Of a DNA stretch of 64,000 nt, positions 1-10,080 are shown piece after piece. The DNA is from Sabellastarte sp. h YS-2021. Lineage: Eukaryota; Annelida; Polychaeta; Sabellida; Sabellidae. The stretch is from NCBI GenBank assembly GCA_964017235.1, contig OZ024938.1:60999816-61063815 (forward strand), given 5' to 3'. Both the position numbers and the translations under genes were made by a program. Below the pieces are notes generated by a model. It searched no databases. It had not been told where the DNA came from and was given only the letters and a program-made list of their open reading frames with translations. Every line of letters starts with the position of its first letter. The first letter of the stretch is position 1.

Positions 1-1559
1 AGAGATATGGGGCGATAATTGGACGGGTTTTTTGAGTCTTTGCCTGGTTTAGGAATGGGTATTACAGTGGCCTCTTTCCAGCATTCAGGAATTTCAGCTG
101 AAGCCCATATATCATTAAATATATCAAGTAACACCATAAGTGAGTCTCTTGGTAGATGTTTTAGCAGCTGATAATGGATCTCGTCTGGACCAGTGGCTGT
201 GTCATGAGACTTTTTCAGAGCATCACATAATTCTCTGATGGTAAATGGTACATTGTAGTTTTCAGAGTTTTCGGTGTCAAAATCCAGGTGTTCTTTTTCA
301 GCATTCTCTTGATATTTTTGAAACTTTGTACGGTAATTGTTGCTGCTGGAATTCTTGCTAATTTCTTGGGCCAACCTATTTGCTATATCTACTCTTTCTG
401 TTATCTTGGTTCCATCATTATTTTCCAGATGGTGTATTGTGGTGTTACTTTGTTTGCCACTTATTTTCCTGATCATTTCCCATACCTTCTTAGCAGGTGT
501 CTTCACATTTAGTTTTGATACATATTCATGCCATGATTTCCTTTTACTTTCTTTAATTACTTTACGAGCATTAGCTCGACAGCTTTTATATTCATTTATG
601 TTATCTGATGTAGGATTTGTACGGCATTTATCCATTGCATTTTGACGAGCTTTAACAGCTTTTTTGCATTCACTGTTGAACCATGGTTTGTAACTACCAG
701 TGGACTGTCCAGTTGACTGTGGCACACATTGCCTTGCTATATCATTTAACTTATCTAAAAATGCAGGAAACTTTTCTGTTATGTCAGTAAAACTATGCCT
801 ATTGATATCTAAAGAACACTGGAGTTTGAATTTTGGCCAATCGGCCTTTTTAAGATTCCAACGAGGAACATTATCCTTAGGCATACTCTTAACTATATCA
901 ATTAAAATAGGAAAATGGTCACTACCACACTGATCTGAATGGACCTGCCATGCAAAATCAAGAAACACAGATGCAGAACATAAAGACAAGTCTATTGAGG
1001 TGAATGAACCAGATGCAGGATGAAAATAGGTAGGTGACTTATCATTAAGCAAACAAATATTAGAGGATTCAAGAAGATGTTCAACTTTATTACCTAAACT
1101 ATTAGATGAGGAACAACCCCATAAATCACTATGTGCATTAAAATCTCCAATAAATAGAAAAGGTGCAGGTAACTGGTTGACTAGATTATCAAGATCACTT
1201 TGTGCTACATTAAAACGTGGTGGAATATATACATTACATACAGTTATGGTTTTATGTAGAGATACTTTTACAGCAACTGCCTGCAGTTCTGTATCTAACT
1301 CAAGTACCTCATGGGGTATCCCTTTTTTAACAAAAATAGAGCAGCCACCAGTGGCTCTCCCATCTACTTCTGACACACATGTTTTAAAGTAATGATCAAA
1401 TCCTCTAATATTTACATTATCTGTATCTTTTAAATGTGTTTCCTGTAATGCTAAAATGTAGGGTTTAAAATTGGAAATTAAATTTTTAATTTCTTCAAAG
1501 TTTGGCCTAAAGCCACGACAGTTCCACTGTAGTATACTTTTATTTGTGTTTGGTTCCAT
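1..1559 (-). CDS. LINE ORF2: AP-endonuclease / reverse transcriptase (partial, open)
   Basis: ORF2 of copy N1. It would nick target DNA with an APE-type endonuclease and prime reverse transcription at the nick. The ATG at 1559-1557 lies inside the end of ORF1. The N-terminus carries LQWNCRG, a LALQETH motif (catalytic Glu) and later IGDFNAH, all typical of APE domains (roughly residues 8-240). Towards base 1 the RT begins, with GPDEIHYQ and PKPGK...NYRPIS (RT blocks 1-2). I read the frame codon by codon from 1559 to 1 and saw no stop, about 519 codons; the rest lies left of the window. Copy N4 shows that the full protein continues through the RT catalytic core to RNase H. Confidence 0.88.
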   Translation of the reverse strand, partial: MEPNTNKSILQWNCRGFRPNFEEIKNLISNFKPYILALQETHLKDTDNVNIRGFDHYFKTCVSEVDGRATGGCSIFVKKGIPHEVLELDTELQAVAVKVSLHKTITVCNVYIPPRFNVAQSDLDNLVNQLPAPFLFIGDFNAHSDLWGCSSSNSLGNKVEHLLESSNICLLNDKSPTYFHPASGSFTSIDLSLCSASVFLDFAWQVHSDQCGSDHFPILIDIVKSMPKDNVPRWNLKKADWPKFKLQCSLDINRHSFTDITEKFPAFLDKLNDIARQCVPQSTGQSTGSYKPWFNSECKKAVKARQNAMDKCRTNPTSDNINEYKSCRANARKVIKESKRKSWHEYVSKLNVKTPAKKVWEMIRKISGKQSNTTIHHLENNDGTKITERVDIANRLAQEISKNSSSNNYRTKFQKYQENAEKEHLDFDTENSENYNVPFTIRELCDALKKSHDTATGPDEIHYQLLKHLPRDSLMVLLDIFNDIWASAEIPECWKEATVIPIPKPGKDSKNPSNYRPIS

Positions 1560-2769
1560 TATTTACACTTTTATTCCCACTCCGCCCTTGTGAATTTGTG
1601 ATTGGGGATTCTTCGCAACTCATTTCACTGTCACTCAAAGCATCATATTTGTTGTACTGTACAATTGGGTCATTAGATCCCTTATGTTGTTTAGTCAAAT
1701 ATACTTTACTTTGGCTAATTTTCAATTTGATGGGGTCATTTTGAGACGCACTTGTCTGACTGGAAGTACTTGTTTTGCTCTCTTTAGTTGTCTGTTTTTC
1801 AACTGCACACTTTTTTGGTTGTTTTGAACCATCTGGCCAAGTCATTTCTGTTTGAGTTTCTACATTCACAGTTTTCACTACAGGTTTGGTTGCTGCAGCT
1901 GCTTGGGCATAGGTTGTCTTCACTGAATTGAATATGTCCATTTGCCTCTTGGCTTCTGTGTAGGAAATTCCTCTTTCAGTTTTTATTCTCTGTATTTCTT
2001 TCTCTTCTTTCCATTTTGGACATGTCTTGTCATTTGATGTATGATTTCCTTGGCAATTAACACATTTTGGTTCATTTTTGCATTCCTGGGAGTCAGTGTG
2101 ATCTTCTTGCCCACATTTATTGCAAACCTCATTTTTCCTGCAGTTGAACTTAGTGTGGCCAAATTTCTGACATTTATAACATCTCATTGGATTAGGAATA
2201 AACTGTGACACAGCCACCCTGTAGTAGCCCACCCTGATATATTTTGGTAAGGTCTGGCTTTGAAATGTCAATATAAAAGTTCCTGTTTGCTTCCTAAATC
2301 CATCTCTGAATACAGTTATCCTGTCCAGTTTGATGACACCCTCATCCTTTAGGCCTTCAAGTATTTCTTCATCAGTGCAGTCTTTTATGTCTGGACATCT
2401 AATGACTCCTTTTTTTGTGTTTAAACTATAGTGAGGAGATACACTGATTGGGATCACATTGTCCATGGTCAAGCTCAATTTAGTCGTTTTCAACAATTTG
2501 CTGCTTTGACTTTCTCTGTCTACTTCAATCAAGATGTCTCCATTCCTTAATTTCTTTATATTAAAGGGATCAGACCCAAGTACAGCAACAATGGCCTTGT
2601 TTACAGCAAATGGTGACAGTTTTGACAAAGGTCTCTCATTGTCTGTTCCTTTTACTAGTAGGAATCGTGGCCATGTACAAATCTGCGCGGAATCCGAGTT
2701 CGTAATCATGAGTTCAGGCGAAGTTCTAATCCTTTTTCTATCAGTCAGTTGGGAATTTTGTGTAGCCAT
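1540..2769 (-). CDS. LINE ORF1: zinc-knuckle nucleic-acid-binding protein
   Basis: Intact ORF1 of about 409 residues, a Gag-like RNA-binding chaperone that packages the LINE RNA. The frame is open from 2862, but the likely start is the ATG at 2769 (MATQNSQ), because upstream residues fall in sequence conserved as 5' UTR between copies. The centre carries cysteine-rich knuckles: CYKCQKFGHTKFNC, CNKCGQEDH and CVNCQGNH, separated by short linkers. A Lys/Glu-rich stretch and a Ser/Thr-rich C-terminal tail follow. Its TAA lies 20 bases inside ORF2, so ORF2 is probably translated by reinitiation or termination-coupled restart (inference). Confidence 0.87.
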   Translation of the reverse strand: MATQNSQLTDRKRIRTSPELMITNSDSAQICTWPRFLLVKGTDNERPLSKLSPFAVNKAIVAVLGSDPFNIKKLRNGDILIEVDRESQSSKLLKTTKLSLTMDNVIPISVSPHYSLNTKKGVIRCPDIKDCTDEEILEGLKDEGVIKLDRITVFRDGFRKQTGTFILTFQSQTLPKYIRVGYYRVAVSQFIPNPMRCYKCQKFGHTKFNCRKNEVCNKCGQEDHTDSQECKNEPKCVNCQGNHTSNDKTCPKWKEEKEIQRIKTERGISYTEAKRQMDIFNSVKTTYAQAAAATKPVVKTVNVETQTEMTWPDGSKQPKKCAVEKQTTKESKTSTSSQTSASQNDPIKLKISQSKVYLTKQHKGSNDPIVQYNKYDALSDSEMSCEESPITNSQGRSGNKSVNNGTKHK

Positions 2770-3298
2770 GATATTGTAGTGGTTATTCGTTGCCAATGCT
2801 CTCCACCCACCCTTCGAGCCCAACAAGGGGATACCATAATAGTGTGGAGCTGAGCCCTGCACACTGATATCAGAGATACATCAGCAATATACTCAAAGAA
2901 CACAGACATGAACCTTGATTGACCTGTTAAGCAGCCGCCTTCTAGATACTCCAAACAAAAGCACAAACCAAACACCAGCAGAATACAACAATCAAGTACA
3001 ACAGTATAAACCATTAGAAACAACAAGCCATAACTAATTTGGAGCACTAGGGCTTGGCACTACCAGCCGATTGATTAAGCCAGGCCATCTTAACCTTCCG
3101 ACTAAGTGAAATTGAGGCCAAAGCTGTGTATTGCCTCCTCAATGCCGCAACAAAGAATTGGCTCAACAGCCAGGATCCTCTCTTCCACTGACACGGATTG
3201 CAACCCACGGCAAACAGGCTGCCCCCAATTAGTCGCCTCTTACGACACGCAGGAGGATACGTTGGGCCTATTCTACATCCCCGGACCCACAGGGGGCC
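2770..3298 (-). promoter_or_regulatory. LINE 5' UTR / presumed internal promoter (N1)
   Basis: A roughly 0.5 kb non-coding leader found ahead of ORF1 in all four 5'-complete copies (also 4866-5304, 5607-6020 and, on plus, 24967-25435). It starts near CCTGTGGGTCCGG. It contains the block CGTAAGAGGCGACTAA and, in this copy at 3084-3091, an AAGATGGC core resembling a YY1 site. Conservation of the whole leader between copies suggests it acts as internal promoter. Factor binding is an inference. Confidence 0.7.
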
Positions 3299-3728
3299 TA
3301 TGTGCATTAAAATCTCCAATAAATAGAAAAGGTGCAGGTAACTGGTTGACTAGATTTTCAAGATCACTTTGTGCAACATTAAAACGTGGTGGAATATATA
3401 CATTACATACAGTTATAGTTTTATGTAGAGATACTTTTACAGCAACTGCCTGCAGTTCTGTATCTAACTCAAGTACCTCATGGGGTATACCTTTCTTAAC
3501 AAAAATAGGGCAGCCACCAGTGGCTCTCCCATCTACTTCAGACATACAAGTTTTAAAATAATGATCAAATCCTCTAATATTTACATTATCTGTTTCTTTA
3601 AAATGAGTTTCCTGCAATGCTAAAATGTAGGGTCTAAAATTGGAAATTAAATTTTTAATTTCTTCAAAGTTTGGCCTAAAGCCACGACAGTTCCACTGTA
3701 GTATACTTTTATTTTTGTTTGGTTCCAT
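3299..3728 (-). pseudogene. LINE ORF2 endonuclease fragment (N2)
   Basis: The ATG at 3728-3726 opens a frame very similar to the N1 endonuclease (WNCRG, LALQETH, ATGGCPIFVKKG, FIGDFNAH) of about 143 codons. It then runs into N1's 5' UTR, where the last few residues are junction sequence. It lacks the RT and RNase H regions and cannot be functional. Confidence 0.8.
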
Positions 3729-4860
3729 TATTTACATTTTTATTGCCACTCCGCCCTTGTGAATTTGTGATTGGGGATTCTTCAACACTCATTTCGCTGT
3801 CAGTCACTCAAAACATCATATTTATTGTATTGTTTAACTGGGTCATTAGATCCCTTATGCTGTTTGGTCAAATATACTTTGCTTTGGCTTATTTTCAATT
3901 TAATGGGGTCATTTTGAGATGCACTTGTCTGACTTGATGAACTCGTTTTAGTCACTTTAATTGTCTGTTTTTCAACTGCACACTTTTTGGGTTGTTTTGA
4001 ACCATCTGGCCAAGTCATTTCTGTTTGCGTTTCCACTGTTGCCGTTTTCACCACAGGTTTGGTTGCTGCAGCTGCTTGGGCATATGTTGTTTTCACAGAA
4101 TTAAATATGTCCCTTTGTTTCTTGGCTTCTATATATGAAATTCCTCTTTCTGCCTTGATTCTTTGAATTTCCTTTTCCTCTTTCCATTTTGGACATGTTT
4201 TATCATTAGAGGCATGATTTCCTTGGCAGTTAACATATCTTGCTTCATTCGTGCATTGTTGAGAGTCTTATATGATCTTCTTTCCCACATTTATTGCAAA
4301 CTTCATTTTTCCTGCAGTTAAATTTAGTGTGACCAAAGTTTTGACACTTGTAGCATCTCACAGGATTCGGGATAAACTGTGACACAGCCACCCTGTAGTA
4401 ACCCACCCTGATGTATTTAGGTAAGGTCTGGCTTTGAAATGTCAGTATAAAGGTCCCTGTCGGTTTTCTTTGCCCATCTCTAAATACCGAAATCCTGTCT
4501 AGCTTGATGACACCTTCAGCTTTCAGGCCTTCTAATATTTCATCATCAGTACAGTCTTTTATGTCTGGGCATCTAATGACCCCTTTCTTAGTGTTTAAAC
4601 TGTAATGAGGTGAAACATCAATTGGTATAGCACTGTCCATTGTCAGATTCAATTTTGTAGTTTTCAGTAATTTCTTGCTCTGTGTTTCCTTATCCACTTC
4701 CACCAAAATGCTTCCATTCCTTAACTTCTTTATGTTAAATGGATCGGAACCAAGTATAGCAACAATGGCTTTGTTGACCACAAATGGTGACAGTTTGCAC
4801 AAGGGTCTTTCATCATTTGTACCTTTAATCAGCAAGAAGCGTGGCCATGAGCAAATCTGA
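3709..4860 (-). pseudogene. LINE ORF1, broken (N2)
   Basis: Homologous to N1 ORF1. Two open blocks remain: 4835-4245 (N-terminal part and first zinc knuckle, CYKCQNFGHTKFNC) and 4096-3800 (Ser/Thr-rich tail). Frame damage lies between about 4100 and 4270, within the second and third knuckles. The extreme N-terminus is missing because the sequence joins directly to the 5' UTR near 4866. Confidence 0.78.
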
Positions 4861-5304
4861 GCAGAGTCACTGATATCAGAGATACATTAGCAATATACTC
4901 AAAGACCACAAAAGTGAACCTTGATCGACCTGTTAAGCAGCCGCCTTCTAGATACTCCAAACAAAAGCACAAACCAAACACCAGCAGAATACAACAAACA
5001 AAAACAACAGTAAAAAATCATTAGAATCAACAAGCCATCATTAATTTGGAGCACTAGGGCTTGGCACTATCAGCCGATTGATTAAGCCAGGCCATCTTAA
5101 CCTTCCGACTAAGTGAAATTGAGGCCAAAGCTGTGTATTGCCTCCTCAATGCCGCAACAAAGTATTGGCTCAACGGCCAGGACCCTCTCTTTCACTGACA
5201 TGGATCGCAACCCACGGCAAGCAGGCTGCCCCCAATTAGTCGCCTCTTACGACATGCAGGAGGATACGTTGGGCCTATTCTACTACCCCGGACCCATAGT
5301 GGGA

Positions 5305-6020
5305 AGGTCTGGCTTTGAAATGTCAATATAAAAGTTCCTGTTTGTTTCCTATTACCATCTCGGAATACATTTATCCTGTCCAGCTTGATGACACCTTCAT
5401 CTTTCAGGCCCTCTAGTATTTCCTCATCAGTGCATTCTTTAATGTCTCGGCATCTAATGACCCCTTTCTTGGTATTGAGACTATAGTGTGGTTGCACTTC
5501 AATGCGGATGGCATTGCCAATTGTCAGATTCAGTTTCGTAGTTTTCATCAGTTTGTTGCTTTGTGCTTCTTTATCCACTTCAACTAAAATATTCCATTTC
5601 TGAGTTTTTCAGCAATATACTCAAAGACCACAAAAGTGAACCTTGATTGACCTGTTAAGCAGCCGCCTTCTAGATACTCCAAAAATGCACAAACCAAACA
5701 CCAGCAGAATACAACAATCAAGTACAACAGCATAAACCATTAGAAACAACAAGCCATCATTAATTTGGAGCACTAGGGCTTGGCACTACCAGCCGATTGA
5801 TTAAGCCAGGCCTTCTTAACCTTCCGTCTAAGTGAAATTGAGGCCAAAGCTGTGTATTGCCTCCTCAATGCTGCAACAAAGAATTAGCTCAACAGCCAGG
5901 ATCCTCTTTTCCACTGACACGGATCGCAACCCACAGCAAACAGGCTGCCCCCAATTAGTCACCTCTTACGACACGCAGGATACGTTGGGCCTATTCTACT
6001 TCCCCGGACCCACAGGGGGA
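5305..6020 (-). mobile_element. Nimb/I-type LINE, copy N3 (ORF1 fragment plus 5' UTR)
   Basis: The most reduced member of the stack. Bases 5305-5606 encode an ORF1 segment (SLNTKKGVIRC, ECTDEEILEGL, TGTFILTFQSQT) that stops at N2's 5' end. Bases 5607-6020 are a complete 5' UTR ending at the CCCACAGGGGG boundary. ORF1 upstream of about residue 60 is missing at the junction near 5606. The AAGATGGC core of the UTR is mutated here. Confidence 0.75.
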
Positions 6021-6656
6021 TACAGATCATGTGACAAAAAGCATAAATTCTGAAATTGATGTTGCTATCAGTGATACACTTCAAGGTAAATCAAAATCGA
6101 CGTTTTAACCAAAACTATTTACTTAGATATTATATGTATCTTTAATTTGCAATGAATAATCTCTTATACATGGAAAAAAGTTTTAAAAGCTCAGCAACAG
6201 AGTTTGTAAGTTTTTTTGAAAGTGGGGCCATAAACCCGAAAAGGCAGGTTGTACAATCGCATCAAGGATGGGCTGCTACAACAAATTTCATTATTATTAT
6301 TAACTCTTATTATTTTATTATTTTTATTACTTTATCTGTTATTGTGAAAAAAAACAATCTTCCCCTGTGTCCCTATGGTGTAGATGCACAAAGTATACAC
6401 CAGAATATAAATAAGAAACAGTATTACTGCACATCTCTGTCTCTCAATAGTAGCATACACCAAAGCACCATTAATAAATGTTTCTGTATGGTATTGTTGA
6501 ATTCAAAGACAAGTTTGAAATCAATCCGAGAAAGTGTCTTCAAGTTAGATAACAGAAACCAAATTTCAAGATGGCAGTCATGTTGTTTCTTGAATAAGTT
6601 ATGCTGAGGAACCTGCTTGGTTCAAATACTAGACAAAGAAGAAACCCCAAGCAGAA
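6021..6656. other. Unassigned stretch, possible exon remnant at 6025-6076
   Basis: Immediately after the LINE stack, 6025-6076 reads as acidic coding-like sequence ending in CAAG followed by GTAAAT, which could be an exon end and splice donor. It may belong to the helicase remnant downstream, but I cannot prove it. The rest (6077-6656) is AT-rich; I see no domain in its small open frames. Confidence 0.3.
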
Positions 6657-8820
6657 ATGATCTTCTCTAGTGGTGTCATGCAGATTTCTGTGGGAAGCAA
6701 AGTTATCTCTGCCACAAGTATCAGTGTATGTGGTACAACACTTAATGCTGGCGAGGTACAGAAGGCTGTGTACAGAATACAGAATTGTGACTTTGATTTA
6801 AAGGAATATCAAAAAGTAGCTATTTCTTTTTTGTTAAAAGGTGATGTCTTTGGCTGTGCTCCAACTGGATCAGGAAAATCAATTATCTATCAGTTGTCAC
6901 CTATAGCAATGTAACATATACAGACAAAATCATTTTTAAAAGAGAGTTTTAATAATGTTACAATTATTGTCCAGCCCTTGAAGGCTCTGATGTGTAAGAA
7001 AGTGTGTATCTAGCCTTGGATTCAAAGCTATACATTTAGGGACAGGCTGTGATGATGTGGTAGAAATACTCCATGGAAAGTATAACTACATATTTGGATC
7101 TCCAAAACTTCTGACAGGACACTACTACCCTTTATTTAAGTCAGAGGAAATGACAAGGATTAAATTGCTTGTGGTTGATGAAAGTCATTGTACTGGGAAA
7201 TGGTATGTGCATATTTATTATATCCGCCATATATCATCTCGTGGATACTATGGATTATGCACGAGTAAATCAAACTAGCAGCCAAATGCGTTTTTTGACT
7301 TTTTGCAAGGAGTTTAGTTGGCCCTCTAGAGCAAAGGGTATTATAAAGAGCTAAAATTTGCAGGATTTCATTTAAAATTTATCATTACAAAACCTTGAAT
7401 GGGAATATTTTCGGCCTCATTTTGAAAAACAAGATGGACACCATGGGTGTTTCTTTGTCAGTCATGAAACAGTGTGTAGAGATTTTCCCGTTAGCCCCTC
7501 TAGAGCAAAAGGTATTATAGGTGGAGTTCTCAAATTTGCAGAATATGTTCATCATTACACAAGCTTGTCTGGGACTATTTGTGGCCTCGTTTTGAAAAAC
7601 AAGATGGCCACCACAAGCATTTTTTGATGGTAGTGAGGATAGCCAAGTTTAAAAGTGCTTATAACTCGCTTATTATTATTACTAGAAGTTTCCAATATTT
7701 AAACCAACCTACAGGAAATGTAGGTTTTCTTAATTTTGGCTTCCATCTGGAATATATATGTAAATTTTATATTTAGTGCTTATGTAACCATATATAAGAA
7801 TATAAAGACCATTATAAATATGTAGCTATTCTAATAAATATTGAAATTTATTCCTAAATAATAATGAAATATTATGGCTGATACATATTTGTTGTAATCT
7901 TTGGGGGAACAGATGAAACATTTAAGCAACAAGGAGCTTTTAGAAAGGCATATGCAGACATAGGTGTCCTTCGTTTAAGTGTGGGAAAAGCAGTGCCATG
8001 CTCGTCTCTAACAGCCACAGCTTCCAGGTCAACAAGAGAAACAATCATTAAAAACCTAGGGATGAATGACTGCAAATTTGCTATCATGGATATCAACAAG
8101 GTTAACATTAAGTACAGTGTTATGAATGTTGATGATGATCACCGAAAAAATTTTAAATGGCTTGTTGACAATTTAACAAAAAAATAGGAGAAATACTGAA
8201 TGACATATTATATTTTGTTCTAGAGCAGATGATATGAGAGGGCTTTTTTGGTACTTTCAAATTGAAATGGGAAATTCTCAATATAGTGAAGAGTGTAAAC
8301 AAGATGACACTGGAAGATTATTTGCCATGTATCATCAAAAAACAGATCCAGAAATTCAAGCAAGTGTCAGTCTGCCTTTTGCTCAACCCACTGGAGTAAT
8401 ACGAGTCCTCTTCTGTACCATAGCATTTGGCATGGGCAATGATACAAAAGGTGTCAAAACTGTGATACATTATGGGCCAGCAAAGACATAGAAGAATATC
8501 TTCAGGAATCTGGCAGGGCTGGGCGAGATATTAGTGTTCAAAACTACACTTTATTACTCAATTATAAAGGCACAACATGTGGGGCATTCATTAGTGCTTG
8601 TATAAGAAACTATATCAAAGATTCTTGAAATTGTAAGGGAAAACTTCTGCTCAGTGAACTACAAGATGTGGCTGACAGCAACAGTCTACTGCATACTATT
8701 TCAAATTACTAATGTCTACAAGAAAGCTGCAAATGACATATTAAGTGACAGTGATGACGAGTTTGAACTGTTTGTGGGTATTATAGATAGTGTTTTACAG
8801 CAAGTGTACCTCAACTGACA
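6657..8820 (+). pseudogene. RecQ-like SF2 DNA helicase remnant, copy 1
   Basis: Fragments in several frames line up in helicase order. Motif I GCAPTGSGKS is near 6858-6885, a motif Ia-like VQPLKALM near 6975, and motif II VVDESHC near 7175. After a ~700 bp gap comes SSLTATASRSTR (motif III region, near 8010), then HIIFC (motif IV-like, 8204), FAMYHQKTD, VLFCTIAFGMG (motif V) and ESGRAGRD (motif VI, near 8510). The order and DESH box match RecQ-family 3'-5' helicases. GTATGT at about 7205 resembles a splice donor, so 7205-7900 may be an old intron. Frameshifts and stops, including a TGA at 8201-8203, make it a pseudogene. Homologous to the copy at 39.3-40.9 kb. Confidence 0.8.
7205..7900. repeat. 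Intron-like stretch with decayed AAGATGG-containing repeats
   Basis: A non-coding interval inside helicase copy 1. Two diverged units (near 7400-7500 and 7560-7640) share the phrase GGCCTCRTTTTGAAAAACAAG followed by ATGG. The same phrase recurs at 11.4-12.5 kb, so this is part of a dispersed repeat family. The remainder is AT-rich with no signal. Confidence 0.45.
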
Positions 8821-9409
8821 ATGTTTATTTTGAATATTCATCAGATTTCTTTAGAATTATGTTGTAAATGTAACTGGGGCAGTCAGAATCCAGGGTAACT
8901 TTATATTTCATAAATGGTCAACAGAACAAACTATGTAGAAACCAATATTTGTACTTGACGATACTGTCCATGCAAAGTTTTTGATCATTTAAACTAGAGA
9001 AACTATTTTTTGTGCTGTGGAAAAAGGTCAAAATTATAAAACAGTTGTAGTAGAATTGAGTGAATATAGAGGATTACCAATGCATCATGGACATCAATTA
9101 TTTAAAATTTGGATAAAATATGTCATGCTTGGTTGAGTTGGTTTTGAAAGGGTTGAACAGTGATATCGTATACAGCAATTGTGCACCCAAGACAAGAGTT
9201 CACTTGTACTCTATACAGAAGATATAGAAGTTAAGAGGGTGGGGGGAAGTAAGTGTATACTGAAGTGTGTTTGAACAGTGTTCTTTAACAAAAAATATTG
9301 AACTAGGAAAGACTACCATTTCATGTACTAGGACATTCAGGAATTAACTTGAAACATTTTGTGAAAATTTACAGGACAAACTATGAACAATGTTTGAGAA
9401 TTGTTATGG
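8821..9409. other. AT-rich non-coding stretch
   Basis: No open frame with recognisable domains. It follows the decayed C-terminal part of the helicase remnant and may be its 3' flank. Nothing else seen. Confidence 0.3.
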
Positions 9410-9412
9410 CCC

Positions 9413-10077
9413 TGTTCCACCAAAGGACTAAGCCCTGATCCTGTCTGTGGCCCTTAATCGTGGACAGTTGGTGAAAAAAAAGGTAAAATGGGCGGGAATA
9501 CTGAATCGGTATTGAAGCCTGGGATTAAGGTCAGATCAATCTCAGGAAGCCTCAGGAGGCCCCAGACAGTCCCCGACTGTTCTGGGACTAAGAACCAAAT
9601 AAGCCAGTTTTCTGGTCGGTTTGAAGCACGATCTTGTCGTACACATACCGACTGGGTCCCAGGACGCCTCTGGCCTCCTGGGACTAAACCCCGATTAAGT
9701 CCAGGCCTCCTCAGGCGTCCTGAGGCCTTCTCAGTTTTCCCCAAACCAATGTGGCTGATTCTTGTTTTACAATGGGACTAAGGGTCACAGGAGGCCTGGG
9801 ACTAAGGGTCTGGGTCTAAGAGTCGCAGGCGGCCTGGGACAGCATAGGACTGTGTAAATATGGTCTGAGGAGGCCTGAAGAAGCCTGGGACTGGACATTT
9901 TGTTTATGGCGGGAAAAAAGAGTCGGTTTGGGTCGGGAAAAATATCAAACATGTTTGATTTTTCTCAAAGCCCCAACCGACAACTACCGACCCTTACAGA
10001 ACACCTGGGACTAAGCAAATTTTTGAAACCGACTCCAAAAAACCCTTAATCGAGAACCTTAGTCGTGTGGTGGAACA
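9413..10077. mobile_element. Non-autonomous DNA transposon (MITE-like, 665 bp, inverted ends)
   Basis: The ends form an imperfect inverted repeat: TGTTCCACCAAAGGACTAAG on the left, against TGTTCCACCACACGACTAAG on the opposite strand at the right. A further inverted match (CCCTTAATCG against its complement) lies inside. CCC flanks both ends (9410-9412 and 10078-10080), a possible 3 bp target duplication. The interior is unusually GC-rich for this window and carries many variants of CCTGGGACTAAG. There is no transposase. The superfamily is uncertain. Confidence 0.6.
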
Positions 10078-10080
10078 CCC

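Larger units (their letters stand above)
1..3298 (-). mobile_element. Nimb/I-type non-LTR retrotransposon, copy N1 (runs off the left edge)
   Basis: A minus-strand LINE with a 5' UTR (3298-2770), a zinc-knuckle ORF1 and an ORF2 with an AP-endonuclease followed by the start of a reverse transcriptase, cut by the window edge. Homologous copies in this window (14.3 and 31.1-31.5 kb) carry an RNase H domain after the RT, which places the family in the I superfamily. ORF1 and ORF2 overlap by 20 bases. I found no in-frame stop in ORF2 from its ATG to base 1, so this is the youngest-looking LINE copy here. The 5' end abuts a truncated copy of the same family. Confidence 0.85.
3299..5304 (-). mobile_element. 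Nimb/I-type LINE, copy N2 (3'-truncated at the N1 junction)
   Basis: A second copy of the same LINE in the same orientation: 5' UTR 4866-5304, damaged ORF1 and only the first part of ORF2. It stops in the endonuclease domain exactly where N1's 5' end begins. About 120 bases at the UTR/ORF1 boundary present in N1 are missing here. The missing 3' part may lie left of the window if N1 inserted into N2. Confidence 0.8.

Noticed and set aside
6657..8820. Functional host RecQ gene
   Set aside because: Frameshifts, stops and a second diverged copy at 39-41 kb point to a dead, probably mobile gene.
9454..9781. Opposing ~96-residue ORFs as genes
   Set aside because: Both lie within the GC-rich interior of the inverted-repeat element; stop-poor frames there follow from composition and repeated words.
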